In this document: piece by piece, positions 55,501-63,000 of the stretch
Layout: each line of letters starts with the position of its first letter
Numbering within the stretch: the first letter of the stretch is position 1
NCBI RefSeq assembly: GCF_000418325.1
Contig: NC_021658.1
Span: 3,610,001-3,674,000 of the forward strand
From: Sorangium cellulosum So0157-2
GTDB lineage: Bacteria > Myxococcota_A > Polyangia > Polyangiales > Polyangiaceae
DNA length: 64,000 nucleotides
Direction: 5' to 3'
Program-made: the position numbers and the translations under genes
Notes under the pieces: generated by a model
What the model saw: the letters and a program-made list of their open reading frames with translations, nothing else
Database searches by the model: none
What the model was told of the DNA's origin: nothing

Positions 55501-56846
55501 ATCGAGCTCTTGAGAGCCATGGCCTCCAGCGTGGCCTCACCCAGGCGGAGCTCCGGCAGCGGGGCGTTCTGGAGCACGAACATGACCTGGAAGAGCGGAG
55601 AGCGGCGGAGATCCCGTGCGGGGGCGAGCTCCTCCACGAGCTTCTCGAACGGCACGTCCTGGTGGGCGTGCGCCTCGAGGGCGACGTCTCGCACCCGGCC
55701 GAGCAGCTCGACGAACGTCGGGTCTCCGGACAGGTCGGTGCGCAGGACGAGCGTGTTGACGAAGAAGCCGATGAGCCCCTCGGTCTGGACCTGGGTGCGG
55801 CCCGCGACAGGCGTGCCCACCACGATGTCGTCCTGGCGCGCGTAGCGCGACAGCAGCAGCTGAAAGGCGGAGAGCAAGGTCATGAACAGCGTCGCGCCGT
55901 GCCGCCGGCTAAGCGCGCGCAGGGCGGCGCAGAGCTCTGCCGAGAGCGCGACGGGCTGGGCCGCGCCGCGGTAGGTCCTGTCGGCCGGACGCGGGCGATC
56001 GGTCGGCAGGTCGAGCAGCGCCGGCGCACCGGTGAGCTGGTGTTTCCAGTAGGCGAGCTGCGCTTGGAGCACCTCGCCCGACAGCCACCTGCGCTGCCAG
56101 AGCGCATAGTCGGCGTACTGGATGGGCAGCTCTGGCAGGGGCGAGGGGCGGCCCGTCGACGAGGCCTCGTAGAGCGCCGCCAGCTCCCGCACGAGGACGC
56201 CGAGCGACCAGCCGTCGGAGACGATGTGATGCATCGACAACAGCAGCGCATGCGCTCGCTCCGTCAGCCGCAGCAGCCTCGCCCGCAGCAGCGGCCCCTC
56301 GGCGAGCGAGAACGGCCGCTGCGCCTCGGCCTCTGCCTGCCGCCGCACCTCGGCCTCCTGCTCGCAGGCCGGCAGCGCCCCGAGGTCGAGCACCGGCAGC
56401 GAGAAGCAGGGCTGGGGCGCTATCACCTGCCGCGCCTGGCCCCCTTCGACGACGAACGTGGTCCGGAGCGCCTCGTGCCGTCGCACGACCTCCCGCACGC
56501 TCCGCTCCAGCGCCTGCACGTCGAGCGGCCCATCGAGGCGCACCGCCATCGGCAGGTTGTAGAGCGGGCTGCCTGGGTGCAGCTGTTCGAGGAACCACAA
56601 GCGCTGTTGCGCGAACGACAGCGGGGCCTCGCCATGGCGCGGCGCCTTGTCGATCGGGGCGAGCGGAGCCGACCTGCCGCCGGACACGCGGCGCTGAACG
56701 AGGAAATCGCAGATGGCCTCCTTGAGAGAGCTCAGCTCTCTCCGTAGCTCCGGGGAGAGCAGTCTTTGCGGCGCCCTGATCCGGAGCTGCTCTCCTTCGA
56801 GCGAGAACTCTACGCCCAGCGACTCGAGGTAACGAACAAGATTCAC
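43023..56846 (-). CDS. NRPS B, upstream part: TubC, C, A (truncated), A(Pro), PCP, C, A, PCP, C, A, PCP, E, C, A (broken)
   Basis: 4607 codons from a GTG at 56846. Order and rough positions: TubC docking domain (residues 1-50, LVRYLESLGVEFSLEGEQLR); C 56630-55340; half A domain 55250-54609; tail of a C domain to 54430; A2 54375-52900, code DVQYIAHVVK (Pro); PCP 52830-52640; C 52570-51270; A3 51180-49690, code DVWCIAMVHK (unassigned); PCP; C 49360-48060; A4 47980-46510, code DSSFRGEVVK (unassigned); PCP with Gly-Gly-Asp-Ser; E domain 46200-44870 (HHLVVDGVSW, NYLGQ); C 44800-43500, expected D-accepting; start of A5. The frame ends at 43023 only because of the 191-bp duplication. NRPS A lies 157 bp upstream. 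Without the lesion the gene would run to 32044 and code for about 8200 residues. Confidence 0.88.
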   Translation of the reverse strand: MNLVRYLESLGVEFSLEGEQLRIRAPQRLLSPELRRELSSLKEAICDFLVQRRVSGGRSAPLAPIDKAPRHGEAPLSFAQQRLWFLEQLHPGSPLYNLPMAVRLDGPLDVQALERSVREVVRRHEALRTTFVVEGGQARQVIAPQPCFSLPVLDLGALPACEQEAEVRRQAEAEAQRPFSLAEGPLLRARLLRLTERAHALLLSMHHIVSDGWSLGVLVRELAALYEASSTGRPSPLPELPIQYADYALWQRRWLSGEVLQAQLAYWKHQLTGAPALLDLPTDRPRPADRTYRGAAQPVALSAELCAALRALSRRHGATLFMTLLSAFQLLLSRYARQDDIVVGTPVAGRTQVQTEGLIGFFVNTLVLRTDLSGDPTFVELLGRVRDVALEAHAHQDVPFEKLVEELAPARDLRRSPLFQVMFVLQNAPLPELRLGEATLEAMALKSSMAKFDWTLALEETSQGIEGALEYNTDLFEAASIARMLGHFRALLEAIATDPEQRISALPLLSAAERHEVLVAWNGTSVGFPQEACLHELFEAQVERTPDAVAVVLGEQGLTYRALDRRANQLANHLRALGVGPESRVGLHAERSLDMVVGILGILKAGGAYVPLDPIYPEDRLGFMMADAALSVVLTQERLISSLADSSARVLVLDSGWDQSGAPSDERPRSGAAPENLAYAMYTSGSTGRPKGVLVTHANVVRLLRATQRWFNFSERDVWTMFHSFAFDVSVWEMWGALLHGGRLVVLLSLEETAGGMTGTAEYATDLFDAATVARMMANLRTLLESIVEAPERRTTELSLLTREERHQLLWGWNDTEVDRPHERCVHELFEAQVEATPDAVAALFEQQELSYRELNRRANQLAHHLRSLGVGPDVLVGLCVERSLSMPVGLLAILKAGGAYVPIDPSYPEERIAVMCEDSAARVLLTQASLAPRLPRGGARLLCLDSDGDSFARAPCHNPAPSTTPDDLAYVIYTSGSTGEPKGVAMPHRPLINLLSWQLRNRVRPGGARTLQFASMSFDVSFQEIFSTWSSGGALVLLREDERADPSILLRRLDELGVERAYLPPVVLQQLADAAAREGRVPSALREIIAAGEQLVVTRAIADLLRGLSGCSLQNHYGPTEAHVVTAFLLPEAPELGPAPIGRPIDNVRIHLLDARLEPVPIGVAGELFIGGTCLARGYWRRPELTGQRFIADPHGGEPGARLYRTGDLARYRPDGCIEFLGRTDRQVKLRGFRIELGEIEAVLNRHPDVREVAVVLREDAPGDRRLVAYLVARNAAPPALAELRSYLQSRLPAYMVPAAFVWLPVMPLTPNGKLHREALPAPSPRGPEQDGGFVLPRTPTEELLAGLFAEVLHLDRVGALDDFFELGGHSLLAAQLSSRIRASFAVELPLRALFEAPSVAGLSVQLEAARRRGTPLPPAIEHAGREAALPLSFAQQRLWFLEQLHPGSPLYNLPMAVRLDGPLDVHALERSVREVVRRHEALRTTFVVEGGQARQVIAPQPCFSLPVLDLGALPACEQEAEVRRQAEAEAQRPFSLAEGPLLRARLLRLTERAHALLLSMHHIVSDGWSLGVLVRELAALYEASSAGRPSPLPELPIQYADYALWQRRWLSGEVLQAQLAYWKHQLTGAPALLDLPTDRPRPADRTYRGAAQPVALSAELCAALRALSRRHGATLFMTLLSAFQLLLSRYARQDDIVVGTPVAGRTQVQTEGLIGFFVNTLVLRTDLSGDPTFVELLGRVRDVALEAHAHQDVPFEKLVEELAPARDLRRSPLFQVMFVLQNAPLPELRLGEATLEAMALKSSMAKFDWTLALEETSQGIEGALEYNTDLFEAASIARMLGHFRALLEAIATDPEQRISALPLLSAAERHEVLVAWNGTSVGFPQEACLHELFEAQVERTPDAVAVVLGEQGLTYRALDRRANQLANHLRALGVGPESRVGLHAERSLDMVVGILGILKAGGAYVPLDPIYPEDRLGFMMADAALSVVLTQERLISSLADSSARVLVLDSGWDQSGAPSDERPRSGAAPENLAYAMYTSGSTGRPKGVLVTHANVVRLLRATQRWFNFSERDVWTMFHSFAFDVSVWEMWGALLHGGRLVVVSFEDSRAPDALHRLLRRERVTVLCQTPSAFRQLVEFDASSPASQQLGLRAVILAGEAIDLQSLRPWFKRHGDERPQLVNMYGITETTVHATYRPLRQADVDGASSSPIGRPLPDMQVYVLDPRQQLLPVGVPGELYVGGAGVARGYLNRPELSAERFIANRFVEQPGARLYRTGDVGRWLPDGTLEYLGRLDHQIKLRGYRIEPGEIEAALEQHPDVQQAVVLAWQDAPGDKRLVAYVVTRQGAAPPEGELRGWVRNRVPEYMVPSAFVRLAAIPLSPNGKIDRDALPAPSCARPEQQGVFIAPRTPTEELLAGLFAEVLHLDRVGALDDFFELGGHSLLAAQLSSRIRASFAVELPLRALFEAPSVAGLSVQLEAARRRGTPLPPAIEHAGREAALPLSFAQQRLWFLEQLHPGSPLYNLPMAVRLDGPLDVHALERSVREVVRRHEALRTTFVVEGGQARQVIAPQPCFSLPVLDLGALPACEQEAEVRRQAEAEAQRPFSLAEGPLLRARLLRLTERAHALLLSMHHIVSDGWSLGVLVRELAALYEASSAGRPSPLPELPIQYADYALWQRRWLSGEVLQAQLAYWKHQLTGAPALLDLPTDRPRPADRTYRGAAQPVALSAELCAALRALSRRHGATLFMTLLSAFQLLLSRYARQDDIVVGTPVAGRTQVQTEGLIGFFVNTLVLRTDLSGDPTFVELLGRVRDVALEAHAHQDVPFEKLVEELAPARDLRRSPLFQVMFVLQNAPLPELALGQMTLSPLPVESATAKFDLTLSLQETEAGVQGHLEYATDLFDAATVARMSGHLRTLLEGIVADPHRRLGALPLLTPEERHELLCVWNRTDVEYPKGRCIHELFEAQVEAAPEAVAVVFEGQQVSYQELNRRADRLAHHLRSLGVGPGVLVGLCIERSIEMVLGMLGILKAGGAYVPLDPAYPKARLAFMMVDAAAPVLITRQALLSRLPAQAPSVLLLDALEADRVDGAADHNSNPVATTGPEHPAYVIYTSGSTGQPKGVVVTHASLCNLASWHRRRFEVTAEDRIAQLASFSFDSSVSEVWPCLAAGAHLHIVPDEVRSEPERLARWLCDEEIDIAFAPTPLGEMLLEQPWPSRTKLRALRVGGAPLKRRPSPESPFEVINEYGPTEGTVVATTHRVASDEAGVIPIGRPIANVRVYVLNDALQPQPIGVPGELYLGGLGLSRGYLSRPELSAERFIERPFEEEPGARLYRTGDWCRFKADGVLEYVGRMDQQVKVRGFRIELGEIEAVLGQHPAVQQAVVMAREDTPGDRRLVAYVVAREGTSQLASELRDHLGERLPEHMVPSAFVPLAALPLSPNGKIDERALPAPGGARPEQKNAFVAPSTPAEQVLAGAFGQVLGLSRVSVHDNFFSLGGDSILAIQVVSKARQAGLYVSVRQLFQHQTIAELSAVATLAPSSLAEQGAVAGPVVLTPIQRWFFEQAWPEPHHFNQTILLEVRQALNPVLLERALQHLVSHHDALRMRFVREGEGICQAHAGLAGSVELTTVDLSTVPAEQQARAVEATSAGVQTRLRLDEGPLLSGALMDLGPGRPGRLAIAIHHLVVDGVSWRILLEDLETAYVQLAHGEPARVPLKTTSFQRWAERIAAHALSGPVREELPFWLATPAARRLPVDIEGGEDTVASAATVVVALEADETRALLQDVPEVYRTQINDVLLTALGQAFAPWTREHVLRFDLEGHGREELFPDLVLSRTVGWFTALFPVALSLPPASPAEALKAVKEQLRRIPQHGIGYGLLRYLHPDPAIAAELAAQAPSEVSFNYLGQLDAGVSASSLFGWAEEPSGPAQSPRARRTYRLEIKAWVAGGRLEVGWTYSENLYRRPTIERLAERFLAALRALLSHCLSPEAGGRTPSDYPLARLSQAAVDALAGRGRDVEDIYPLSPLQQGLLYHTLRDPASGVYVEQLTFRIASGLDVEALRASWQQVLERHPILRTSFAWEGLDEPVQVVRTGVTLPWAEHDLRGMSSGDLEAWLENFLAEDRDRGFDLARAPLMRCALLRRTDEAYQLVLSHHHLLLDGWSMPLLFGELFAYYEAACRREAIRLPSPRPYRDYIAWLGQQDLGRAEAFWRKALAGFDEPTPLPAGRRNGAAAPALSQAVERRLSAAVTEALDQVARAGALTLSTLVEGAWAILLSRYCDRDDVVFGATVSGRSAGPERVDAMVGLFINTLPRRVRLSQDAPLGAWLKQLQEQQAEQLSYDYSPLASVQGWSEIPRGQALFQTLLVVENYPVDAAIEQAEHWLPVEDVRVLEQTNYPLTVVVAPGPELVLRLLYAADLFDAGTIARMAGHLQTLLEGLAEGPERRIGELGLLTAAERRQLVSEWNGTGVSYAEEACLHELFEAQVERTPEAVAVVFEGQTLSYRELNRRANRLAHRLRSLGVGPEVLVGLCVERSVEMVVGIVSILKAGGAYVPLDPSHPAERLGIMLEDAGEPTGSRTGSGRWASGPRCWWGCAWSGRWRWWWGS
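48267..49626. repeat. Near-identical copy of 51477-52836 (C-PCP segments)
   Basis: 1360 bp shared, offset 3210: PCP plus most of a C domain of two neighbouring modules of NRPS B. Only isolated differences are seen. Boundaries are sharp, as expected for recent duplication or gene conversion. Confidence 0.78.
49525..51183. repeat. Near-identical copy of 57161-58819 (A domains of NRPS B and NRPS A)
   Basis: 1659 bp shared, offset 7636, spanning the A domain and the start of the PCP. Among the few differences one changes the last variable code residue (His in NRPS B, Tyr in NRPS A). Confidence 0.8.
50538..52553. repeat. Near-identical copy of 54609-56624 (C plus N-half of A)
   Basis: 2016 bp shared, offset 4071, with only a handful of differences. 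The left edge of the partner copy coincides exactly with the point where the first A domain of NRPS B is cut off. Confidence 0.85.
54430..54620 (-). other. In-frame junction of half A domain with C-domain tail
   Basis: Reading on the minus strand, the A domain runs to ALLHGGRLVV (near 54609), then continues in frame as LLSLEETAGGMTGTAEYATD, the end of a C domain, and directly into the next A domain. The second half of the A domain, a PCP and most of a C domain are absent. The two parental sequences share TGTCG and TCGAGGA around the joint. Confidence 0.85.
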
Positions 56847-56854
56847 CTGACGAT

Positions 56855-56861
56855 CTCCTTC
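56855..56861 (-). promoter_or_regulatory. Ribosome binding site of NRPS B
   Basis: GAAGGAG lies 8 bases before the GTG at 56846. It fixes the start at the first residue of the TubC docking domain, whose beginning MNLVRYLESLG-like sequence is normally N-terminal. The 157-bp gap to the NRPS A stop shows no terminator. Confidence 0.75.
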
Positions 56862-57003
56862 AGAGCGGTATCGGCTCGCTTCGGGGACATGCAGATCTCG
56901 TTCCTGGTCTGTCCCGAGGGCGGGTGGCGAGGGTTCAGTTGCCCTGGTGGTGGAGCTCGCTTCTCCCGTCAGGAAACCGAGAATTCGTCGTGGAAACCGG
57001 GGC

Positions 57004-60000
57004 TCAGAGGATAAACTCCTCGACTTTGTGCGCGTCCATGAGCGCCTCGATGACGCACGCGAGCCTCTCCACTGTGCGCGCTTCGAACAATGCGCGGAGC
57101 GGGAGCTCGACCCCAGAGCTTGACCGAAGCCGCGCGACGAGCTGAATGGCCGAGAGCGAGTGCCCTCCGAGCTCGAAGAAGTCGTCGAGGGCGCCCACGC
57201 GGTCGAGGTGCAGCACCTCGGCGAAGAGGCCCGCCAGGAGCTCCTCGGTGGGCGTGCGCGGGGCGATGAACACCCCCTGCTGCTCCGGTCGCGCGCAGGA
57301 GGGCGCCGGGAGAGCCTCCCTGTCGATCTTGCCGTTCGGGCTGAGCGGGATGGCCGCGAGGCGCACGAACGCAGAGGGCACCATGTACTCTGGCACCCTG
57401 TTGCGCACCCAGCCCCGCAGCTCGCCCTCCGGCGGCGCTGCGCCCTGTCGTGTGACCACGTAGGCCACGAGCCGCTCGTCCCCCGGCGCATCCTGCCAGG
57501 CGAGCACCACGGCCTGCTGTACGTCGGGGTGCTGCTCCAGGGCGGCCTCGATCTCGCCTGGCTCGATCCGGTAACCGTGGAGCTTGATCTGATGATCGAG
57601 CCGCCCGAGGTACTCCAGCGTTCCGTCTGGCAGCCACCGGCCGACATCGCCCGTCCTGTACAGCCGCGCGCCGGGCTGCTCGACAAACGGGTTCGCGATG
57701 AAGCGCTCGGCCGAGAGCTCGGGACGGTTGAGATAGCCCCGCGCCACCCCGGCGCCGCCGACGTACAGCTCACCGGGCACGCCGACGGGCAGCAGCTGCT
57801 GGCGCGGGTCCAGCACGTAAACCTGCATGTCGGGGAGCGGGCGCCCAATGGGGCTGCTCGACGCGCCGTCCACATCCGCTTGGCGCAGCGGCCGGTACGT
57901 CGTGTACACCGTCGTCTCGGTGATACCGTACATGTTGACGAGCTGCGGCCGCTCGTCGCCGTGGCGCTTGAACCAGGGGCGCAGGCTCTGCAGATCGATC
58001 GCCTCTCCGGCCAAGATGACCGCCCTCAGCCCCAGCTGCTGTGACGCTGGGCTGGACGCGTCGAACTCGACGAGCTGGCGAAAGGCCGAGGGCGTCTGGC
58101 ACAGCACCGTCACGCGCTCGCGGCGCAGCAGGCGGTGAAGCGCGTCCGGCGCGCGGCTGTCCTCGAACGACACGACCACCAGCCGGCCGCCGTGCAGCAG
58201 CGCGCCCCACATCTCCCAGACCGAGACGTCGAAGGCGAAGGAGTGGAACATCGTCCACACGTCGCGCTCGCTGAAGTTGAACCAGCGTTGCGTCGCCCGC
58301 AGGAGCCGGACCACGTTGGCATGGGTCACCAGCACCCCCTTGGGTCGCCCGGTCGAGCCGGAGGTGTACATCGCATACGCGAGGTTCTCAGGCGCCGCCC
58401 CGCTGCGCGGGCGCTCGTCGCTGGGCGCCCCGCTCTGGTCCCAGCCGCTGTCCAGGACAAGGACCCGAGCGGAGCTGTCCGCAAGGCTGCTGATGAGCCT
58501 CTCTTGCGTGAGCACCACCGAGAGCGCGGCGTCAGCCATCATGAACCCGAGGCGGTCCTCCGGGTAGATCGGGTCGAGCGGCACGTACGCTCCGCCGGCC
58601 TTGAGGATGCCGAGGATCCCCACCACCATGTCCAGCGACCGCTCGGCGTGCAGCCCCACGCGCGACTCCGGCCCCACGCCCAGCGCGCGGAGGTGATTCG
58701 CCAGCTGGTTGGCGCGCCGGTCGAGCGCTCGGTACGTCAGCCCCTGCTCCCCGAACACCACCGCGACCGCATCCGGCGTCCTCTCCACCTGGGCTTCGAA
58801 CAGCTCATGAAGGCACGCCGGCTCGCAGTAGCTCACGGTGATGTCGTTCCACTCCGAGAGCAGCTGGCACCGCTCCTCTGAAGAGAGCAACGACGCGGCG
58901 CCGGGCGGCGCGGAAGGCGCCCGGGCCATGGCTTCGAGCGTCCTCGCATAATATCCGGCGATGGCCTCGATCTGCGCGCTCGAGATGTCGGGCGCGCCGA
59001 AGAGCAGCTGGAGCTCCACGTCGGAACGGCCGAGAGAGAGGCTGAAGTGCGCGGTCAGCGCGAGGTTCGTGTGCTCGAAGAAGCGCCCGTCCTTGAAGCG
59101 GGCGACGCCCAGCACGTCGAGGCCGTCGTACACATGGAAGTGGGTGAAATTGAATGCGCTCGCGAAGAGGGGCGTGCCGTGGCGCTGCAGGTGGGCGAGC
59201 GGATAGCGGCGGTATGGCAGCATGCGCCGCTCGTTCGCGAACACGTCGCGGGCGAGGTCGAGCCACGTCGCGTGACAGACCGCCTGCCGGAACGGCACGG
59301 TGTTGAGGAAGAGGCCGAGCGCGCGATCGGCGTCGCGCATCTCCGGCCGCCCGTTGACCACGAGACCGGTCACGACGTCGGGCTGGCCGCAGAGCAGGCT
59401 CATCACACGGAGGTGCGCCGCGAGCAGCACGCTCTTGATCGGCACGCCTGCAGCGCTCGCCAGCACCTTCAGCGCCGCCGACGTCTCGGCGGAGATCGGG
59501 ACGCCTACCACCCGGGGCGCGCTCTCGTCTGCGCCGCCCTGTCCGGCCGAGGCCAGGCGAGGAAGGTACGAGCAGGTCGCGTCGGCGAGGTACAGCTGCC
59601 AGTACTGCGCTGCCTCGGCGGAGGCGAGCGTCTCCCGCTCCAGCGCCACGAACTCCCGGAACGCGTGGATTACACCCCCGCGCTGGCGTGCGGCGCCGCC
59701 TGCGAGAGCCGCGAACCGGTGAAGGAGCTCCGCCAGGAGCGACGCAGCACTCCACCCGTCGAGGATGCTGTGATGAAAGCTCATCATGAGCTGCTGGTCG
59801 CGGTCGCCGCGCCGATAAAGAGAGAAGCGCAAGAGCGGCGCCTCGGACCATAGGAACGGCCGGCGTTTCTCCTCCTCGAACAGCGCGTCGAGCCTCGCTT
59901 GCCTCACCTCCTCCGGGAGCGCCCCGAGGTCCTCCACCGAGAGCGGGATCTCTGCCGCCTCATGGACGAGCTGGAGCGGCTGGCTGTAATGAACGAGATC

Positions 60001-63000
60001 GAACGATGTGCGGAGTACCGGGTGGCGCGCCGAGAGCTCGGCAAGGCTTGCCTTCAGCGTGGAAGGGTCGAGCTCGGCCTCGAGGTGCAGGCTGAAGACA
60101 TCGTGGTACATCGCCGAAGCCGGGCTGTACTCGCTGTGGTAGATCATCCCCGCTTGAAGCGCGGCGAGCGGATAGGCGTCCTCCACCCCGGCCGGCAGAC
60201 GGGCCCGATCCTCCGCGGAGATCAGGGCAAAGGGGTCGACCTTGAGGTCGTGCGCGTCGGCGCGCTCTCCTTCCGTTTCCGAGAGCGCGTGCGAGAGCGC
60301 TCGGATCGTCGTGTGCTGGAAGAGCTGCTGGACCGAGAGCGGGAGCCCCGCGGTCCGTGCGCGGGTCGAGACCTGCAGGCTCCGGATCGAGTCGCCGCCG
60401 ATCTCGAAGAAAGGATCGTCGATCCCGACGCGATCGAGCCGCAGCACCTCGCTCCAGATCTCGGCGAGCAGCTCCTCGGCGGGCGTGCGCGGGGCGACAT
60501 AGACGCGGGTCGTGTCGCGCCGATGGGGGGCCGGCAGCGCCTTGCGGTCGAGCTTGCCATGGATGCTCAGCGGCAGCGCGTCCAGGAGGATGAACGCGGA
60601 CGGGACCATGTGGGCGGGGAGCTTCTGCACCAGGTGCTCGCGGAGCACGCAAGACGACAGCTCGTGGCCTACATCGCCCCTCGGGACGACGTAGGCCACG
60701 AGCTGCCGATCTCCGGGTGTGTCCTCGCGCGCGTCCACGATGGCCTCTCGCACCGCCGGATGCTGACGGAGCGCGCCCTCGATCTCGCCGAGCTCGACGC
60801 GGTGGCCGCGAACCTTGACCTGATGATCCGCTCGGCCGAGGTACTCGAGCGTGCCGTCGGGCAGCCACCGGCACCGGTCGCCGGTGCGATAGAGGCGCCC
60901 GCCCGGTGAAGCGTTGAAGGGGTCGGCGATGAACCTCTCTGCGGTCAGCTCCGGGCGGTTCAGGTAGCCGCGGGCGAGCCCGGGGCCGCCGACGTACAGC
61001 TCACCGGCGACGCCGATGGGCAACAGCGCACCGGCCCGGTCCAGCACATACGCCTGGAGGTCGGGCAGAGGACGGCCGATGGGGCTGCCGCCCGCGCCGC
61101 CCGCGTCGCGGGGGCTGAGCGGCAGGTAGGTGACATGCACCGTGGTCTCGGTGATGCCGTACATGTTCACGAGCCGCGGGGCCTGCTCGCCGTGGCGCGC
61201 GAACCACGGCGCCAGGCTCGACACGTCCAGCGCCTCGCCGCCGAAGATGACGAGCCGCAGCGGCAGCTCCGGCTGCCCGGCATACGCGCCGTCGGCCACG
61301 AGGAGCTGGCGAAACGCGGACGGCGTCTGGTTCAAGACCGTCACGCCCTGCTCGCGCAACAGGCCGTGGAAGGCCTCGGGGCAGCGGCTCACCTCAAAGG
61401 CCACCACGACCAGGCGCCCGCCATAGAGCAGCGCGCCCCACATCTCCCAGACCGAGAAGTCGAACGCGTACGAGTGGAAGAGCGTCCACACGTCGCGCTC
61501 GCCGAAGCCGAACCACGTCTCGGTCGCACGGAACAGGCGGACGACATGGCCGTGCTCCACCAGCGTGCCCTTCGGCTTGCCCGTCGAGCCCGAGGTGTAC
61601 ATGACGTAGGCGAGGTGCTCGCGCCGCGCTCGGCTCGGCGCGTTGTCCTCGCACGCCGCCGGCAGCGTCGCGCCCTCCTCGTCGAGGTACAGCGTCGTCA
61701 CGGCGTGCTCCGGCAGCCGGCCGGCGAGCGCCGAGTGCGTCAGCAGCACCCCCGGGCGCGCGTCCTCCAGCATGAAGCCCAGCCGCTCGGCTGGATGGCT
61801 CGGGTCGAGCGGCACGTACGCCCCTCCAGCCTTGAGGATGCTCACGATCCCCACCACCATCTCCACCGACCGCTCCACGCACAGCCCCACCAGCACCTCG
61901 GGCCCGACGCCCAGCGACCGGAGCCGGTGCGCGAGCCGGTTGGCTCGCCGGTTCAGCTCGCGGTAGGAGAGCGTCTGGCCCTCGAACACCACCGCCACCG
62001 CCTCCGGCGTCCTCTCCACCTGCGCTTCGAACAGCTCGTGGAGGCACGCCTCCTCCGCGTAGCTCACCCCTGTTCCGTTCCACTCCGACACAAGCTGCCG
62101 CCGCTCCGCCGCCGTCAGCAGCCCGAGCTCCCCTATCCGACGCTCCGGCCCTTCCGCGAGCCCTTCCAGCAGCGTCTGCAGGTGCCCCGCCATCCGCGCG
62201 ATCGTCCCCGCGTCGAAGAGGTCCGTGGAATACTCCAGCTCTCCCCGGATGACGCCATCCGTCTCCTGGAGCGAGAGCGTGAGATCGAACTTCGCGGTGG
62301 TGCTCTCCACCGGCAACAGGCTCAGGCTCACGTCGCCGAGCGACAGCGCCGGCAAGGGCATGTTCTGGAAGACGAACACCACCTGAAACAGCGGCGATCG
62401 GCTGAGATCCCGCGCCGATGCGAGCTCCTCCACCAGCCTCTCGAACGGCGCGTCCTGGTGGGCATACGCGTCCAGCGTCACCTCCCGCACCCGGCGGAGC
62501 AGCTCGACGAACGTCGGCTCTCCCGACAAGTCGGTGCGCAGCACCAGCGTATTGGCGAACAGGCCGATCAGCCCCTCGGTCTCACGCTGGGTGCGGCCCG
62601 CGATGGGCGTGCCGACGACGATGTCGTCCTGCCCCGCGTAGCGCGACAAGAGCACCTTGAACGCCGCGAGCAGGGTCATGAACAGCGTCACCCCCTGCCG
62701 CCGGCAGAGGTCCCGGAGCGCCGTGCAGAGGGCGCCTGGCAGCTCGACTGGGAGGGATGCTCCCGCGTACGACTGCACCGCTCGCCGCGCTCGATCCGTG
62801 GGCAGCTCCAGCGCGGGCAGCGCCCCGCCGAGCTGCCGCCTCCAGTACGCGAGCTGGGACTCGAGCAAATCGCCCGAGACCCACCGTCGCTGCCAGAGCG
62901 CATGATCCGCGGGTTGGATCGGCAGCTCGGGTAGCGGCGACGGCCGGCCGGCCGAGAGCGCGGCGTAGAGCGCGGACAGCTCGGCGAGGAAGACCCCCAT

